This document shows, piece after piece, positions 34,446 to 45,425 of a stretch of 64,000 nt of DNA (position 1 is the stretch's first letter; every line of letters starts with the position of its first letter). The notes beneath the pieces are model-generated. The model saw nothing but the letters and a program-made list of their open reading frames with translations, ran no database searches and was not told the DNA's origin. Both the position numbers and the translations under genes were made by a program. The stretch comes from Sternotherus odoratus (lineage: Eukaryota; Chordata; Testudines; Kinosternidae). The DNA lies in assembly GCA_032164245.1 (NCBI GenBank), contig JAVMKO010000003.1, positions 92,751,890-92,815,889 of the forward strand, read 5' to 3'.

Positions 34446-36449
34446 GAATTATTCTGTAAAAGCCTTCATTTCTTTCAAGGTTAGATTAGTACAATTTCCT
34501 GGAGATCCTGATCAGTTTTTAGGATGCAGCAGATCACATTTTCCTGGGGACACTGATCTCTTGGCATATTACTCTGATTTTAAAATCTTTACTTTAGCTC
34601 CCTGTAAAGTTTTGCATTGACTATACATTATTTTACTTACATTTAAGGACCAGAATTGCAGCACTTCTCTCCTTGTACATTCTTAGACATTCGTTATGAT
34701 CTGAACTGACGAGGTTATTTAACTCGTTTAGGTTATAATCTCATGTGAATAGGAACCTAAGCGTTTTGTAATAACCCACGTGATTGTGGAACTTTCCTCC
34801 TTTTAGTGCTTAGATCATTCAGTTTGTTTCAACATTTATGACCAGATTGAAGAAACCTATGTCTTCTGATGCTTTTATCTATCCTAACATCACCAATAAG
34901 TTTACTGCTTTTAAGGGCTCAGTGACATTTTGTGAAAGACACTGTGTAAATATATTTTCTGCCTACTAAATTAGATTCCATAACATCTTTACTTTTTACT
35001 CCAACTCTCGAGGTAACAGAAGTTATCACTGGACTTTCATCATTCTTTGAGCTGTCTACGTTGCTAACCCGATTTTCATTCTTATAAGAGAATTGTAGGG
35101 AGCTGACTTTGAATAGCATTTTGTTCATTACCAATTGGATTGTGTTCATTATCTATCCTTGTAGTTGTTTCATTGTTTGTTTCGTTAACATGGACTTAAG
35201 TGTCCTCTGCTGAACGATGGAACTGCCTTTCCACTGCAGGCAAGCTTCACTGGGAACTATCCTATTGTGTGGTGTAAGTATGACTTTAGAAAGCTCCTTG
35301 ATGATTAAATACCTTTATGTGACTGCCTTTCTTCATATGGTTTATCACTGATAATTGCCTTATTTTTATGTTAGTTCTTGTCTTAGCCAGTACAGCAGAA
35401 TCATTTTATATTTAGCAATAACTGTAGAATCACATGCATTTTTGAAAGAAACTGTGGGAAGCTTGAAAGAGTTTAGCAAATACCATAACTACACTTAAAA
35501 AGATAAAATAGAATCATTGTATTTCTTTGGTACTGAACTTAAAGAAATACATAGCCAAGGAAAGCTTTACATCTTCAGTTACTCAACTCTATAAATACTT
35601 AGCCAGAAAAACAATAACGGATAACAGTTTAGACATGAGGAACAAAATTCAGATGTAGAAGTCAATGGAGGTGAGGCTACTTGTACGCATTGCATACATG
35701 CATCTACGTACATGATACTGAAAGCACAAACAATAAACCAGACTACCAAGAAAAACAAGTGTGGATTGTACCAGGTCACACGAGTACCAGCAGTCTCAGT
35801 TTTACTCTTAGTTTACATATGTGACCCAGTGATTTCATGGGGTTTGAGCAGTTATAATTGAAAACAGAATTTGACTCAAAGTGTAGAATGAATATAATCC
35901 TTAACAAAATAGATCACAATTCATTTCCAAATAGCTGAACCAATGGAAGACTTTGAACTATGGCATCAGTTGGACAATGACACAAGGCAGACAGACACAC
36001 ACAATGTAATGTTTCATCACATGAAGTGCAAATTTGTGTTCTCTCAGAATGCCGGATGCCATCATGTGTACTATTTTGAAAACAAAAGCATGCTGTAAAT
36101 GCAACAGAGACACCAATGAATTAGAAAGACTGTGTAATGAGCACTCAAAATTTGTTTAAAAGGTAACCAACTTATTGAGTCTTTTTTTTGCCAATGACAA
36201 ATGGTACCAAATTGATACACTTTTAACTTCTTGCACAGTATTTGTAACTTTTATGTATTCGGAAGCCAGGTCCTGATTATGTTTGATGATTATTCTCAAT
36301 TCATGGGCTGGGACACTGAAGTTGTGTGCCCAACATTTAAAGAAAATCAGTCCACATTTTGTGAAGAAGGAATCAACCACAGAGTACACAGAATGGGACC
36401 ATGCATCTTTCCAGAGATCACATCTGAATGAATGCCAAGAGGCAGGTAC

Positions 36450-36590
36450 CTGGTTAACAGAAGCATCTGTATTAGCCACAGGTGAAGGAGAGCGACAGGC
36501 AGGTGGTGAAGAAATCTCACTGTTGGTTCCCTCCTCCCCAGACTCCTCAGTGACAGGTGAGAGTAGTGTGTGACAGCGACCAGCAGTCAT
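36450..36590 (-). CDS. SYNE1: SYNE1 linker exon, Ser/Pro/Glu-rich, begins with Met
   Basis: This 141-nt exon (47 codons, phase 0/0) begins directly after acceptor cctgtgacag with ATG: M-T-A-G-R-C-H-T-L-L-S-P-V. It then reads EESGEEGTNSEISSPPACRS and ends T-D-A-S-V-N-Q/gtacct. There is no heptad pattern, so this is a flexible linker between rod segments with many possible Ser/Thr phosphorylation sites. Sequence is almost identical to human, unusually strong for a disordered stretch. The exon-initial Met could be the start codon of a short isoform that uses an internal promoter (inference; see findings). Confidence 0.96.
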
Positions 36591-37058
36591 CTGTCACAGG
36601 AAATGCAACCCCAAAGGACAGGAAGAAGATCAATCATCTCAATAAATGTTTGCATTAGATGTAGACCAAAACAAGAAAATTAACACAATGTTGGAATGAC
36701 CAAGCCACAATTTAAGGACCGCAGCTTCCTCCATGCCCCTTAGAGTTGCTAAATTAACAGTTCAGGAAAGCAACAGGCAAGCAGTGGTATTTACTCCTGG
36801 TAATTTGTTTCTGAGATGTTGGCGATCTCCTGTATTGCTAGAGAATTTAAAAAAGTTTCTACAGCCAACACATCAAAAATAAGTTAGAGGGTAACACACA
36901 CAATGCATTAGGAGAAGTTATTGAAAGCCACAGAGTAATGCTGCAGATAGCCAGAACAACTGCCCTCAATACTTTACCTTTCAGGACTAGTTAAATGATG
37001 AAGGGAAGAATGTTGCAGAGTAGAATTGAACCCAGAAAAACCATAATATCCTATAGTA

Positions 37059-37832
37059 CAGTACAGACCCGTTTACATGCGGATGTCAGGAGTCAAGCCG
37101 TCACTACTGCGGGTTAATGGACCGCGGGTTAAGAGGGCCATGCTGAAATATCTTAAGATATCTATATATACAGTATATGTATAATTATCTAGGATTACAG
37201 ACATTCATGGCGTCCCAAATAGAGCAGGATTTTAACTCGGCGGGAAAAGCATTTGTGGCCAATTCATCGGCTTTCTCCAGAAATCAATACCTGCACTATG
37301 CCATGACACTTCTATAAATGACTTATAAACTCCTTGCTGACTTGGAATGATTCATCCCCTGTTAACTTTACAAACCTTGTCGCTTGGGCTTAAAGAATTG
37401 GCCCACTTAGCGGCATTCCTTTCAGCAAAAGGAATGCCGCTAAGGAATTTCCTTTCAGTGAAAGAATGCGAAAGCGTCATTCCTTTTGCAAAAGAAAGGT
37501 TTTCCATTAGAATCAAATCAACAAGAATCAAACAATTTTGAAATGTATTGGCACAGACTATATATTACATCTCTCTAGCATGACAATGACTAAGCGTGCG
37601 TGATACGTCTTTACCAATATCTGTGATCAAAAGGAAGAGGAAACGCCGGTAGGCCTACAACACGTTTCTGCTCTGCACTTCCTGTCGATTTCTATGTCAG
37701 TGAGTTAGTGAGCAAATCTGTAGTGCTACATAGCAAGTTCCTGTACCCTGTGTTATTGAGTCTCACATGTTAAATAGGAGGCACGGTGCTATTGCACTTT
37801 AAGCAGATTCGTGTGTAAACGGGTCGGTACTG
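37059..37832. mobile_element. TA-flanked DNA element, 774 bp, with internal hairpin
   Basis: The ends are cagtacagacccgtttacat and, in reverse, cagtaccgacccgtttacac, both flanked by TA (37057-37058 and 37833-37834). This suits the pogo/Tc1-mariner group. Positions 37406-37422 and 37428-37444 form a perfect 17-bp stem with a 5-nt loop. No transposase is visible. Confidence 0.88.
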
Positions 37833-38330
37833 TAGTAACATCTGAGTTTTCGTTTCTAAGGTTTTAATATAGGGACAAATTCTGAAGTCCCAATCCATTT
37901 TTATTCAGTCCTTCTCAGACAGAACTTTCACTGGCATCAGCGGGGGTTATATTTGCATATGGACTGAGCAAAATTAACCTAGGAACTCCAGCATGTATAT
38001 ATGTATTCAGCCTTTATAGATGCAAGGATATAGTTATAACGATGTCAATTATTGCAGCATATTTAATCCAAAATGTTTTTTTTAAAATCTTGAGTATAAG
38101 AACATGCCATAGAATACATTTGATTCTGCACCCCCCTTCTTGTCATTCAATTCGGTGCTTTTTCAATGTTTGTTGTGGTGCATGGAGAAAACAACTCAGC
38201 ACACACCCTGAAGGGTAAGAGAGAGCTTTAAATATTATTTTCCTTTTAACAGACTGATTTCTGTTATCCTCATAAACAACTTGATTCCTTATCTGTTGGC
38301 TTAGAAAGTGGAAGTGACACAAATACACTA

Positions 38331-38778
38331 CAGTAAAACCTCGATTTAATGGACTAATTCGGGCGAGGGGGTGTCCGTTAAATCAGAAAGTCCGTTATTT
38401 AATAAAAAAAAAACGAGCTGTCGGAGCAGCAGCCCGCCCGCCACAGGGCCGGGGTGGCAGCCGGGAGGTGGCAGAGAACCCGCCCTGGTCCCGGCTGCTG
38501 GGACCCGGGCGGCAGCCAGGACCCGGCAGCCAGCCCACCTGGGTCCCGGCTGCTGGGACCCGGGCGGCAGCCAGGACCCGGCAGCCAGCCCGCCCCGGTC
38601 CCGGCTGCCGGGACCCGGGTGGCAGCCGGGAGCCGGCAGCCAGCCTGTCCGCTGCCTGGACCCGGGCGGCAGCCAGCCCTCGACAAATGGATTTCAGATG
38701 CATCTGACTTGCTTAGAAATTTTGTCCGTTGCATCCGAAGTCCGTTAAATCGAGGTCCGTTAAATCGAGGGTTTACTG
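38331..38778. mobile_element. Tigger/pogo-type element with GC-rich tandem core, copy 2
   Basis: The ends are cagtaaaacctcgatttaat and, in reverse, cagtaaaccctcgatttaac, with TA on both sides (38329-38330 and 38779-38780). Tandem units of about 55 bp (gggacccgggcggcagccag type) fill 38470-38670. It is the same family as 31836-32448 in reverse orientation. Long open frames on both strands arise from the repeat composition. Confidence 0.9.
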
Positions 38779-38930
38779 TAATAAGAAGTTATAGTTCGTT
38801 CTACACGTGCAACTCCCAAAACATATTAGTAAAGCAAAGCACACAATTGTGGCAATTGACTGTACGGTAGCATTGAACAGCACAAAAGAGAGTAGCGCCT
38901 AATGAACAGTAATACCAATTCAGTTCTTAC

Positions 38931-39125
38931 CATAACCACAGAGGGATGAGCTGAGTGTGTTGGGAGGAGTTCTGAGTCCAGCTCCTCCATTCCTTCTGAA
39001 AGCCCTTCCACTTCTGTCACTGTCAACAGCATAGAGGCATGTTTGGCTTTCATTGTTAGCATCTTGCACTTGGAATTCAAAGAGGCTATTTGCTCCTGGT
39101 ATCCTTTAATCTTCTGCGCCAGCTC
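38931..39125 (-). CDS. SYNE1: SYNE1 exon, end of a rod section
   Basis: This 195-nt exon (65 codons, phase 0/0) starts E-L-A-Q-K-I-K-G-Y-Q-E-Q after acceptor tttccccag and ends S-A-H-P-S-V-V-M/gtaagaac. The first two thirds are helical (SKCKMLTMKAKHASMLLTVT). The end (E-L-L-P-T-H-S-A-H-P) loses heptads and runs into the non-helical linker encoded by the next exon. Confidence 0.96.
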
Positions 39126-42100
39126 CTGGGGAAACATTTTTTATTCAGTGGGTCACATGCAGGAGGATATAAAGGCCACAAAACTAACTAATAGCAATTC
39201 CGCTTCCGTTAAATAGACAGGCTACCTCTCCGAGGCTAGCCAATAAAAATCACAGCTCTGTGTCTCAAACCGGGATATCAGCAATAGCACAAGCTGCAAG
39301 GCAGGATGTTGACTGTGTTAGAGAACAAGTCAGGCAGCATCGAACTGCACAGCTAAACCACAAAGGAGCAAGCTATGCAGTGAAACCGGAAAAGCTCTGT
39401 GAAAGCCAAATGTCTGTATGATACTGACAAAAGGGAAGAACATGTCACACACACAATTCCTAATCTACAGCAAATTGTATATGCTTTATCTTAAAGCAGA
39501 GGAAAGGTGAAGCTCTCTCTCTTTTTCTCCTGTTACTAAAACAAGATGAAAATCTCCAGATGGTGCATACCATGGAAATGAGGTCATGTGATGACGGGAA
39601 CTGTAAACAAATGCAACACTCAGCTCTCACCAGTCTGAACACAATGAGCAACAGAAACAGATACACATAGTGGTTTAGTAAGGTAAATACATGCTGGATC
39701 ACTCCCATTTATAACACATATATGTGTTTGCACGGAGGTTGGAGTGAATATATTTATCTTCTATGTATAACTTCACAGATATTTTCACCTAATACTTTTT
39801 GTTATGCTTATGTCTTCACAGTCAAAATCCAAATTAGACAGTTATGGCCCTACATGAAGGTGAGTTTGGGAATTTGGCTGAAGACAGGATTAATCAAAAG
39901 CCATTGTTTTCTCATTGCTGTGCAGTAGTCTGTGTGAAATCAATTCAATTCTCATCACTGCGAAAACACACTATCACACCTGTGATGGCAGTGACAACAA
40001 AAGGAGACACAATCAAAATAAGCCTATAGACGGAATGATCCTTTCATAAATAGGATTTCTCCTGTCCAACAGGGGCATGTGTAGTATTGTCAGTCTACCA
40101 ATTTTTAGAGCGCTACATTCACATTAAAAAATACTAAACAAGATCAAGGGGGGGGGGGAAGATCACACTTCTGTTAGAGATACTGTTTCTGTCTCCATGG
40201 AGACAGGAGCTGCTCTAGTCATAGGAAACTAGACATCTGACTGGAGCAGCAGATTCTGATTAAAAAACCGACGGCCATGCCAAACCTGAATGGCGCTGTA
40301 ACCCTGCATGCCAGGTCACAATGTCACTCACACAAATTTGACCCTTCCAGCCCACCATCATGGAGGAGCAGCTGAGCCAAACCTGAGTGAGTGATGCTGG
40401 CCACTTTCCCAACCAAACCGAACCACCAAACCCACCAGAAGACTCACTACACCACCCACAAAAGACTGGCATCTCTATCTTCCTCTCCCAGCCCCAACCT
40501 GAGAACCTCTGTTCTAGTGGGTAGGAGAGAGGTGGCACTCTGAAGGTTTGCCCAGGGCACTCTGAAGGTTTGCCCAGGGCACCGAGAGTCTTGAGAAACC
40601 TCTGCCTGGAAACTCAGTAACACAGCACGCCTCATATTGATTTACAAAGTGATAACAAAATGTTATTGCTGCTACACCAGCAACCACTATGTTTATTCTT
40701 TTGTTTAGATTCTTTTCTAATGCTGGCTCCCAGATCAAGATGGCAGGAGAAATGTCTATTTATAAATAAGGCTACGATTTAGTCACAGGTACATTTAGTA
40801 AAAGTCACGGACAGGTCACGGTCAATAAACAAAAATTCACAGGCCTGTGACCTGTCCATGACTTGTACTATAAATACCCCTGACTGAATCTTAGGTGCTC
40901 TGAGTGGTTCTGGGGCATTGCAGGTGCTGGGGGTGGTAAATGTATTCCCTTTACTTCTGGGGCTGCCCAGGAGATTCTTCTCTTCAGCACTAACTGTGCA
41001 TATGAGCAACAATGAAATATTGAGCAGCTGCCGCAAAGCCTAGCAGGCAACATATTTAGTAATTAACATATATTGAAAAAATGAAGTGGATAAGTTAGGG
41101 CCGCCCCAGGGCAGTTTGGCTGTTGACTTTGCAGGTTATGTAAACGTTTATGAAGCTACTTACTCAACAACTTAATGGAAAATTTCCAGATAGGTGAAAC
41201 AAGATATATTATACAGACAGATATATAATACAGACTAAACAGACCTAAAATTGAGATTCAGAAGAGAAACTTATGTAAAGAGAAATAGGCAGGTAGCTTG
41301 TGAACACACATAGAAGTGTCAGATTTCTTTGCATTCTTCATTTTGTGGGAGCTCAATCAACGTGCCACAGCATAAATTCAAGTTTTTTTATGTGTGTAAT
41401 TCAACAAACTGCATGTTGTGCCTCTGCATGCCATAGGTAGCCAAATTTGACTTCTTGATAGGACAACTGTTTGCATCATAACATCGTCATGTTTACACTA
41501 GAAATATCCTGCAATAAAGTTGTGTCACCACACTGCAATGCAACATGGTAACACTGTGACAGAACATGATCAGGCTGTATTGTAATCTCATAATTGCATG
41601 GGCATCTAATTATTGCAGAAGACAGATAATATCTTGCAGGCTACTGTATTGCCCGTCAAAATCACAATGCTCCCAGAAACATCAGAATAGGTGGCCATCC
41701 TATAACATAGAAGCCTAGAGAAAAAGACTTCTGTAAACATATTTATTGGGTTGAATGATACTCTGTGTTACTTATGTGCAAGGTTACTGCAAAATTTCTT
41801 GTAATGCAGAAGGCACTGACTTTTTTCTACCCATCTTATCTTTGTATTTTAAACGTGGCTACTTTGTGTCCTGACCTATGGTCCTTCACACACATGGACT
41901 ACAATTATGTGCCCGGGTAATCTGTAATTTTTCTTTTCATTTATGCATGCAATCTGCATCTTGCACATCTGATTAAAAATAAAAAGTGTAATGATACAAT
42001 GACCCTGTACGCCTTGTTTACTGTATTGTGTACTCTGATGCAAAACTTAAGCAAACAAAAACGTCAACGCAGAAATGTGGTGTCATCTGTGTCTGTTTAA

Positions 42101-43425
42101 ATGCATTCCTTTGAGATGTTTCAGACATTATACTCCAGAATGAAGGTCCATTTTATTCTACTTCCCACCATGTGAAATTCATGCAACCCACCTCCAATGC
42201 CACCCAAACTCTGAATAAAAAGTGTCTGGGCAAGGGATAGACTACACCTCCCCAAACTTGGAGCAGCTTGCAGGTCTGCACCACAGCCGTTTTACAGCTG
42301 CTGGTTCAAATAAAAGGACAGTAGCAGCAGTTATTGCTTCTCTATGATCCTCTGAAGGGATTCCCAACTACTCTACTCATACATGTGTGGGTCCAGTGAA
42401 CCCTCTGCCTGCCCAACTCTTAATGCCTCCCTCTTCACTGCTGTTTCCAGATCCGGAGGCATTATTAAGAACACCCTTCACCAAAACAGGATAAAGCATT
42501 TGTATCAAATACCTTCTTTTTCATTTTACAAAATAGCTTCTATGACAATTGTGACAGAAAATTAACTAAGCAGTACAGGAGGAGCACTTACTTCAGGGGA
42601 AGAGATAAGATTGTGAAAGACAAATTTAACTCTTTCTTCTAAAACTAAAGCAAAATGCTATCTAATGTCAAAAACTATGCAAGAGAGCCACTATCAATTT
42701 GGCAATCTAATGCATGGCATACCACAATGTGAAGACCTGGGATTCCAAAATCAGTGTGGTGCATGGAGCCTCCACACAGAATGTCCTGTCCTCATATGAT
42801 TTCCTGAGATCCATGGGGTTTGAGGTTTGGATCTGAAGCTCATTCCTCCAGAACAAAACTTTGCTCCTCCTGACAGAATAACCTGAAAAGGACCCTTTAT
42901 GATGATCTTTGCAGTTTTCTTCCTCTAGAACTGCCTTCTGTGATGTGGGCTTTACCTCAGAAGGGGCGCTCCTGCCCCTTGCTTTTACTCTGTCTGTTCT
43001 CAGGCATAGCTCTCAGTGATGAGAAAGAACTAAACAAGGACTTCAGGACTGGGCATAAGATCACTAAGTGACAATGATCTTCCTGCTCGTATTCAGCCCA
43101 GTGTTATGGCATGATGCAGAGTTCCCAATTAAATATTTTGGAGTTCCACACATGCATCAATGGACCTGGTGTCTTTCAACCTTTGGTAATTACTTAATGC
43201 TTTAATAGGTTACCTACTTGGTAAAAAAAAAGAGATACTTGGAACCGTGGTGTTAACAGGAATTTGTCGTGTGAGAGTATGTGAGATATAAATCCTCCCT
43301 TCTAAGCTAGCCTTCGTGGACCTCTAAAATAACTGCTCTGTGATTTCAAGAGAATTTAAGCTGAACAAGAGATCTCTCAAACTAATTAACTCAGAGCCTG
43401 GACAGTCACATCTCTGCTGCATTAC
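39126..43425 (-). other. SYNE1 intron, 4.3 kb
   Basis: It contains a G run (40150-40158), a 22-bp tandem pair (40535-40578, gcactctgaaggtttgcccagg twice), and a foldback element at 40769-40893. The tracts 39130-40130 and 41050-43420 hold nothing I can assign. Confidence 0.45.
40769..40893. repeat. Foldback MITE-like element
   Basis: The left half has aaggctacgatttagtcac and gtcacggacaggtcacgg, the right half ggcctgtgacctgtccatg. These form an imperfect inverted repeat. The right end ctgactgaatctta matches a short element type seen widely in turtle DNA. Confidence 0.5.
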
Positions 43426-43569
43426 CTCATGGCGTGAAATCTGGGCCTGCAGCTCCTGGATGTTACTGGTTGCAACAGGTTTGTCTTGGATCTCACGGTG
43501 GGCACCCTCTATCATTTGCTGCAAATGCTTCATCTCTTGTTCATATTGCTCATACTGTACCACTGCTTC
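43426..43569 (-). CDS. SYNE1: SYNE1 exon, spectrin-repeat helix
   Basis: This 144-nt exon (48 codons, phase 0/0) starts E-A-V-V-Q-Y-E-Q-Y-E-Q-E-M after acceptor ctctctag and ends A-Q-I-S-R-H-E/gtaat. QQMIEGAHREIQDKPVATSN matches human apart from two conservative changes. It is the acceptor partner of the GC-donor intron. Confidence 0.96.
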
Positions 43570-43861
43570 CTAGAGAGAGAAGATACAGTTGATATACCCC
43601 AAAGTAAAAACCTGATGGCATTAATTTGATTACATTACCCCTTCCCGAAGCAGGTCTATAAGTGCTGTAAACAGCCAGCTATCTGGAAAACAAGATATTA
43701 ACAGAAAATATAACTTACACCTGACTAGTTCAAAGTCTTCTGCTTACACACTTCAAAACTGGTGATACTCAGAAATGTCACTGGAAAAATGACATTGGGA
43801 GCTCCACATTCCCTTTTTTTAAAAGTACTTTCATATCAGATTCTCTTATTTTAAACAGGTT

Positions 43862-44090
43862 CAAGAATAGCAGCCGTGTTAGTCTGTACCCGTAAGGAAA
43901 GCGAGGAATACTTGTAGCACCTTAGAGACTAACTAGTTTATTTCAGCATAAGCTTTTTTAGGCTATAGCTCACTTCACTTTCTATGCATCCGATGAAGTG
44001 AGCTATAGCCCACGAAAGCTTATGCTGAAATAAACTAGTTAGTCTCTAAGGTGCTACAAGTATTCCTCACTTTCTTATTTTAAAATTCAT
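43862..44090. mobile_element. Penelope-like terminal repeat, inverted dimer
   Basis: Two 75-bp arms (43903-43977 and 43994-44068) are reverse complements with 3 mismatches, joined by a 16-nt spacer. The arm ends (gaggaatacttgtagcacc then ttagagactaac) match the terminal sequence of the Penelope fragment at 28098 (gaggagtccttgtggcacc then ttacagactaac). This identifies it as two fused Penelope-like termini. Confidence 0.85.
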
Positions 44091-44344
44091 GCATTTTTAA
44101 AATACATCCACTGTAAACTAACTCATCTGGGACCTGAAGATACACTTGCTTCCTTCCTGTCTGCATTACACTTTAGCTCAGGGGTCTCCAAACTTTTCAG
44201 CCCGAGGGCCGCATTAGCTATCAAATAGCAGTTCGGGGGCCGACAACACACTCGAGGTCCAAATAAAAAAGAATCAAAACATGGATGTTGTTTTTTATTA
44301 TTTATTTAATATTATTTTATTCAGTTATTATTTAATAACACATT

Positions 44345-44601
44345 GATACACTACACATGAACACGTGTTCACTACACATGAACACTACACATGAACACCT
44401 GTTCACCACACATGAACACTACACATGAACACCTGTTCACCACACATGAACACCACACATGAACACTACACATGAACACCTGTTCACTACACATGAACAT
44501 TACACATGAGCACTACACATGAACACCTGTTCACTACACATGAACATTACACATGAACACTACACATGAACACCTGTTCACTACACATGAACATTACACA
44601 T
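44345..44601 (+). repeat. Minisatellite, cacatgaacac units
   Basis: Units of 13 bp (actacacatgaac) and 21 bp (adding acctgttc) alternate across about 255 bp. Lies inside the hAT element at 44179. Confidence 0.92.
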
Positions 44602-44603
44602 CA

Positions 44604-45175
44604 ACCCCCCAACTGACCCACCCAGCCAGGTCTCTCCCCCCAAAACCTCCTTTCCTCCAACCCCCCCTCCCCCAATGACCCACCCAGCCAGGTCTCTCAC
44701 CCCAAAACCTCCTTCCCTCCCACCCACCCCCCAACTGACCCACCCAGCCCGGTCTCTCACCCCAAAACCTCCTTTCCTCCAACCCCCCCCCCAAATGACC
44801 CACCCAGCCAGGTCTCTCACCCCAAAACCTCCTTCCCTCCCACCCACCCCCCAACTGACCCACCCAGCCCGGTCTCTCACCCCAAAACCTCCTTTCCTCC
44901 AACCCCCCCCCAAATGACCCACCCAGCCAGGTCTCTCCCCCCAAAACCTCCTTTCCTCCAACCCTCCCCCCCAAATGACCCACCCAGCCAGGTCTCTCAC
45001 CCCAAAACCTCCTTTCCTCCAACCCCCCCCCCCAAATGACCCACCCAGCCAGGTCTCACCCCAAAACCTCCTTCCCTCCCACCCACCCCCCAACTGACCC
45101 ACCCAGCCCGGTCTCTCCCCCCCCCCCCCCAACTGACCCGCTCAACCCGGTCTCTCCCCACAGACCGGTTCGCCG
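44604..45175 (+). repeat. Minisatellite of about 59-bp units, near 10 copies
   Basis: Each unit has ctgacccacccagcc, ggtctctc, ccccaaaacctcctt and a ccc run. Copies alternate between two subtypes (tttcctccaacc and ccctcccacccacc), which implies amplification of a two-unit block. C-run length varies between copies. Confidence 0.93.
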
Positions 45176-45224
45176 CCTGGCAGTGGGTGGCTCCTTGTTT
45201 CGCCCCCTGTAGCTGCGTGGCGGT

Positions 45225-45425
45225 GCGGCGCGTCCCGGCCCCAGCTCTGAGCCGTCCCTGGCCGGCGGCGGCAGCCGAGCACACGGCGCGTCCCGGCCCC
45301 GCGGCGGCAGCCGAGCACGCGGCGCGTCCCGGCCCCGGGGCGGCAGACGAGCACGTGGCGCGTCCCGGCCCCGCGGCGGCAGCCGAGCACGCGGCGCGTC
45401 CCGGCCCCGCGGCTGGCGGCCCGCG
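45225..45425 (+). repeat. GC-rich tandem repeat, about 36-bp units
   Basis: Roughly five units of ggcgcgtcccggccccgcgg followed by cggcagccgagcacg. CpG density is very high, yet it sits inside a transposon, so it should not be taken as a promoter island. Confidence 0.88.

Larger units (their letters stand above)
24773..36449 (-). other. Largest SYNE1 intron, 11.7 kb, transposon-rich
   Basis: It holds four hAT-like elements, a Tigger-type element, a tRNA/CR1 SINE, a Penelope fragment, a 57-bp-arm hairpin and LTR-like sequence, listed separately. A simple (aac)n tract sits at 24908-24937. Two large tracts, 26400-28090 and 34450-36440, show no repeat that I recognise and may contain conserved regulatory sequence; 27287-27314 is an 11-bp perfect stem with a 6-nt loop. 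Confidence 0.5.
36591..38930 (-). other. SYNE1 intron, 2.3 kb
   Basis: It contains two TA-flanked elements (37059-37832 and 38331-38778). If the exon at 36450-36590 is the first coding exon of a short isoform, its leader and promoter would lie in this intron or further upstream (higher coordinates). I see no clear TATA or CpG-rich promoter here outside the transposons. Confidence 0.45.

Noticed and set aside
34919..35149. Minus-strand open frame of 76 codons between SYNE1 exons
   Set aside because: It lies within the large intron, is not collinear with nesprin-1, and the flanking exons are already adjacent in the protein.
35935..36098. Open plus-strand stretch of 54 codons including the stop, with an acceptor-like start
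   Set aside because: The length is compatible with chance, no donor or homology is visible, and its phase does not fit the weak upstream antisense exons.
36231..36573. Plus-strand frames opposite the linker exon
   Set aside because: They are antisense shadows of a conserved SYNE1 exon.
44581..45132. Long minus-strand open frame (183 codons, G/W/R-rich repeats)
   Set aside because: It is the translation of the 59-bp tandem array inside the hAT at 44179; the repetitive peptide follows from the array period and not from a gene.
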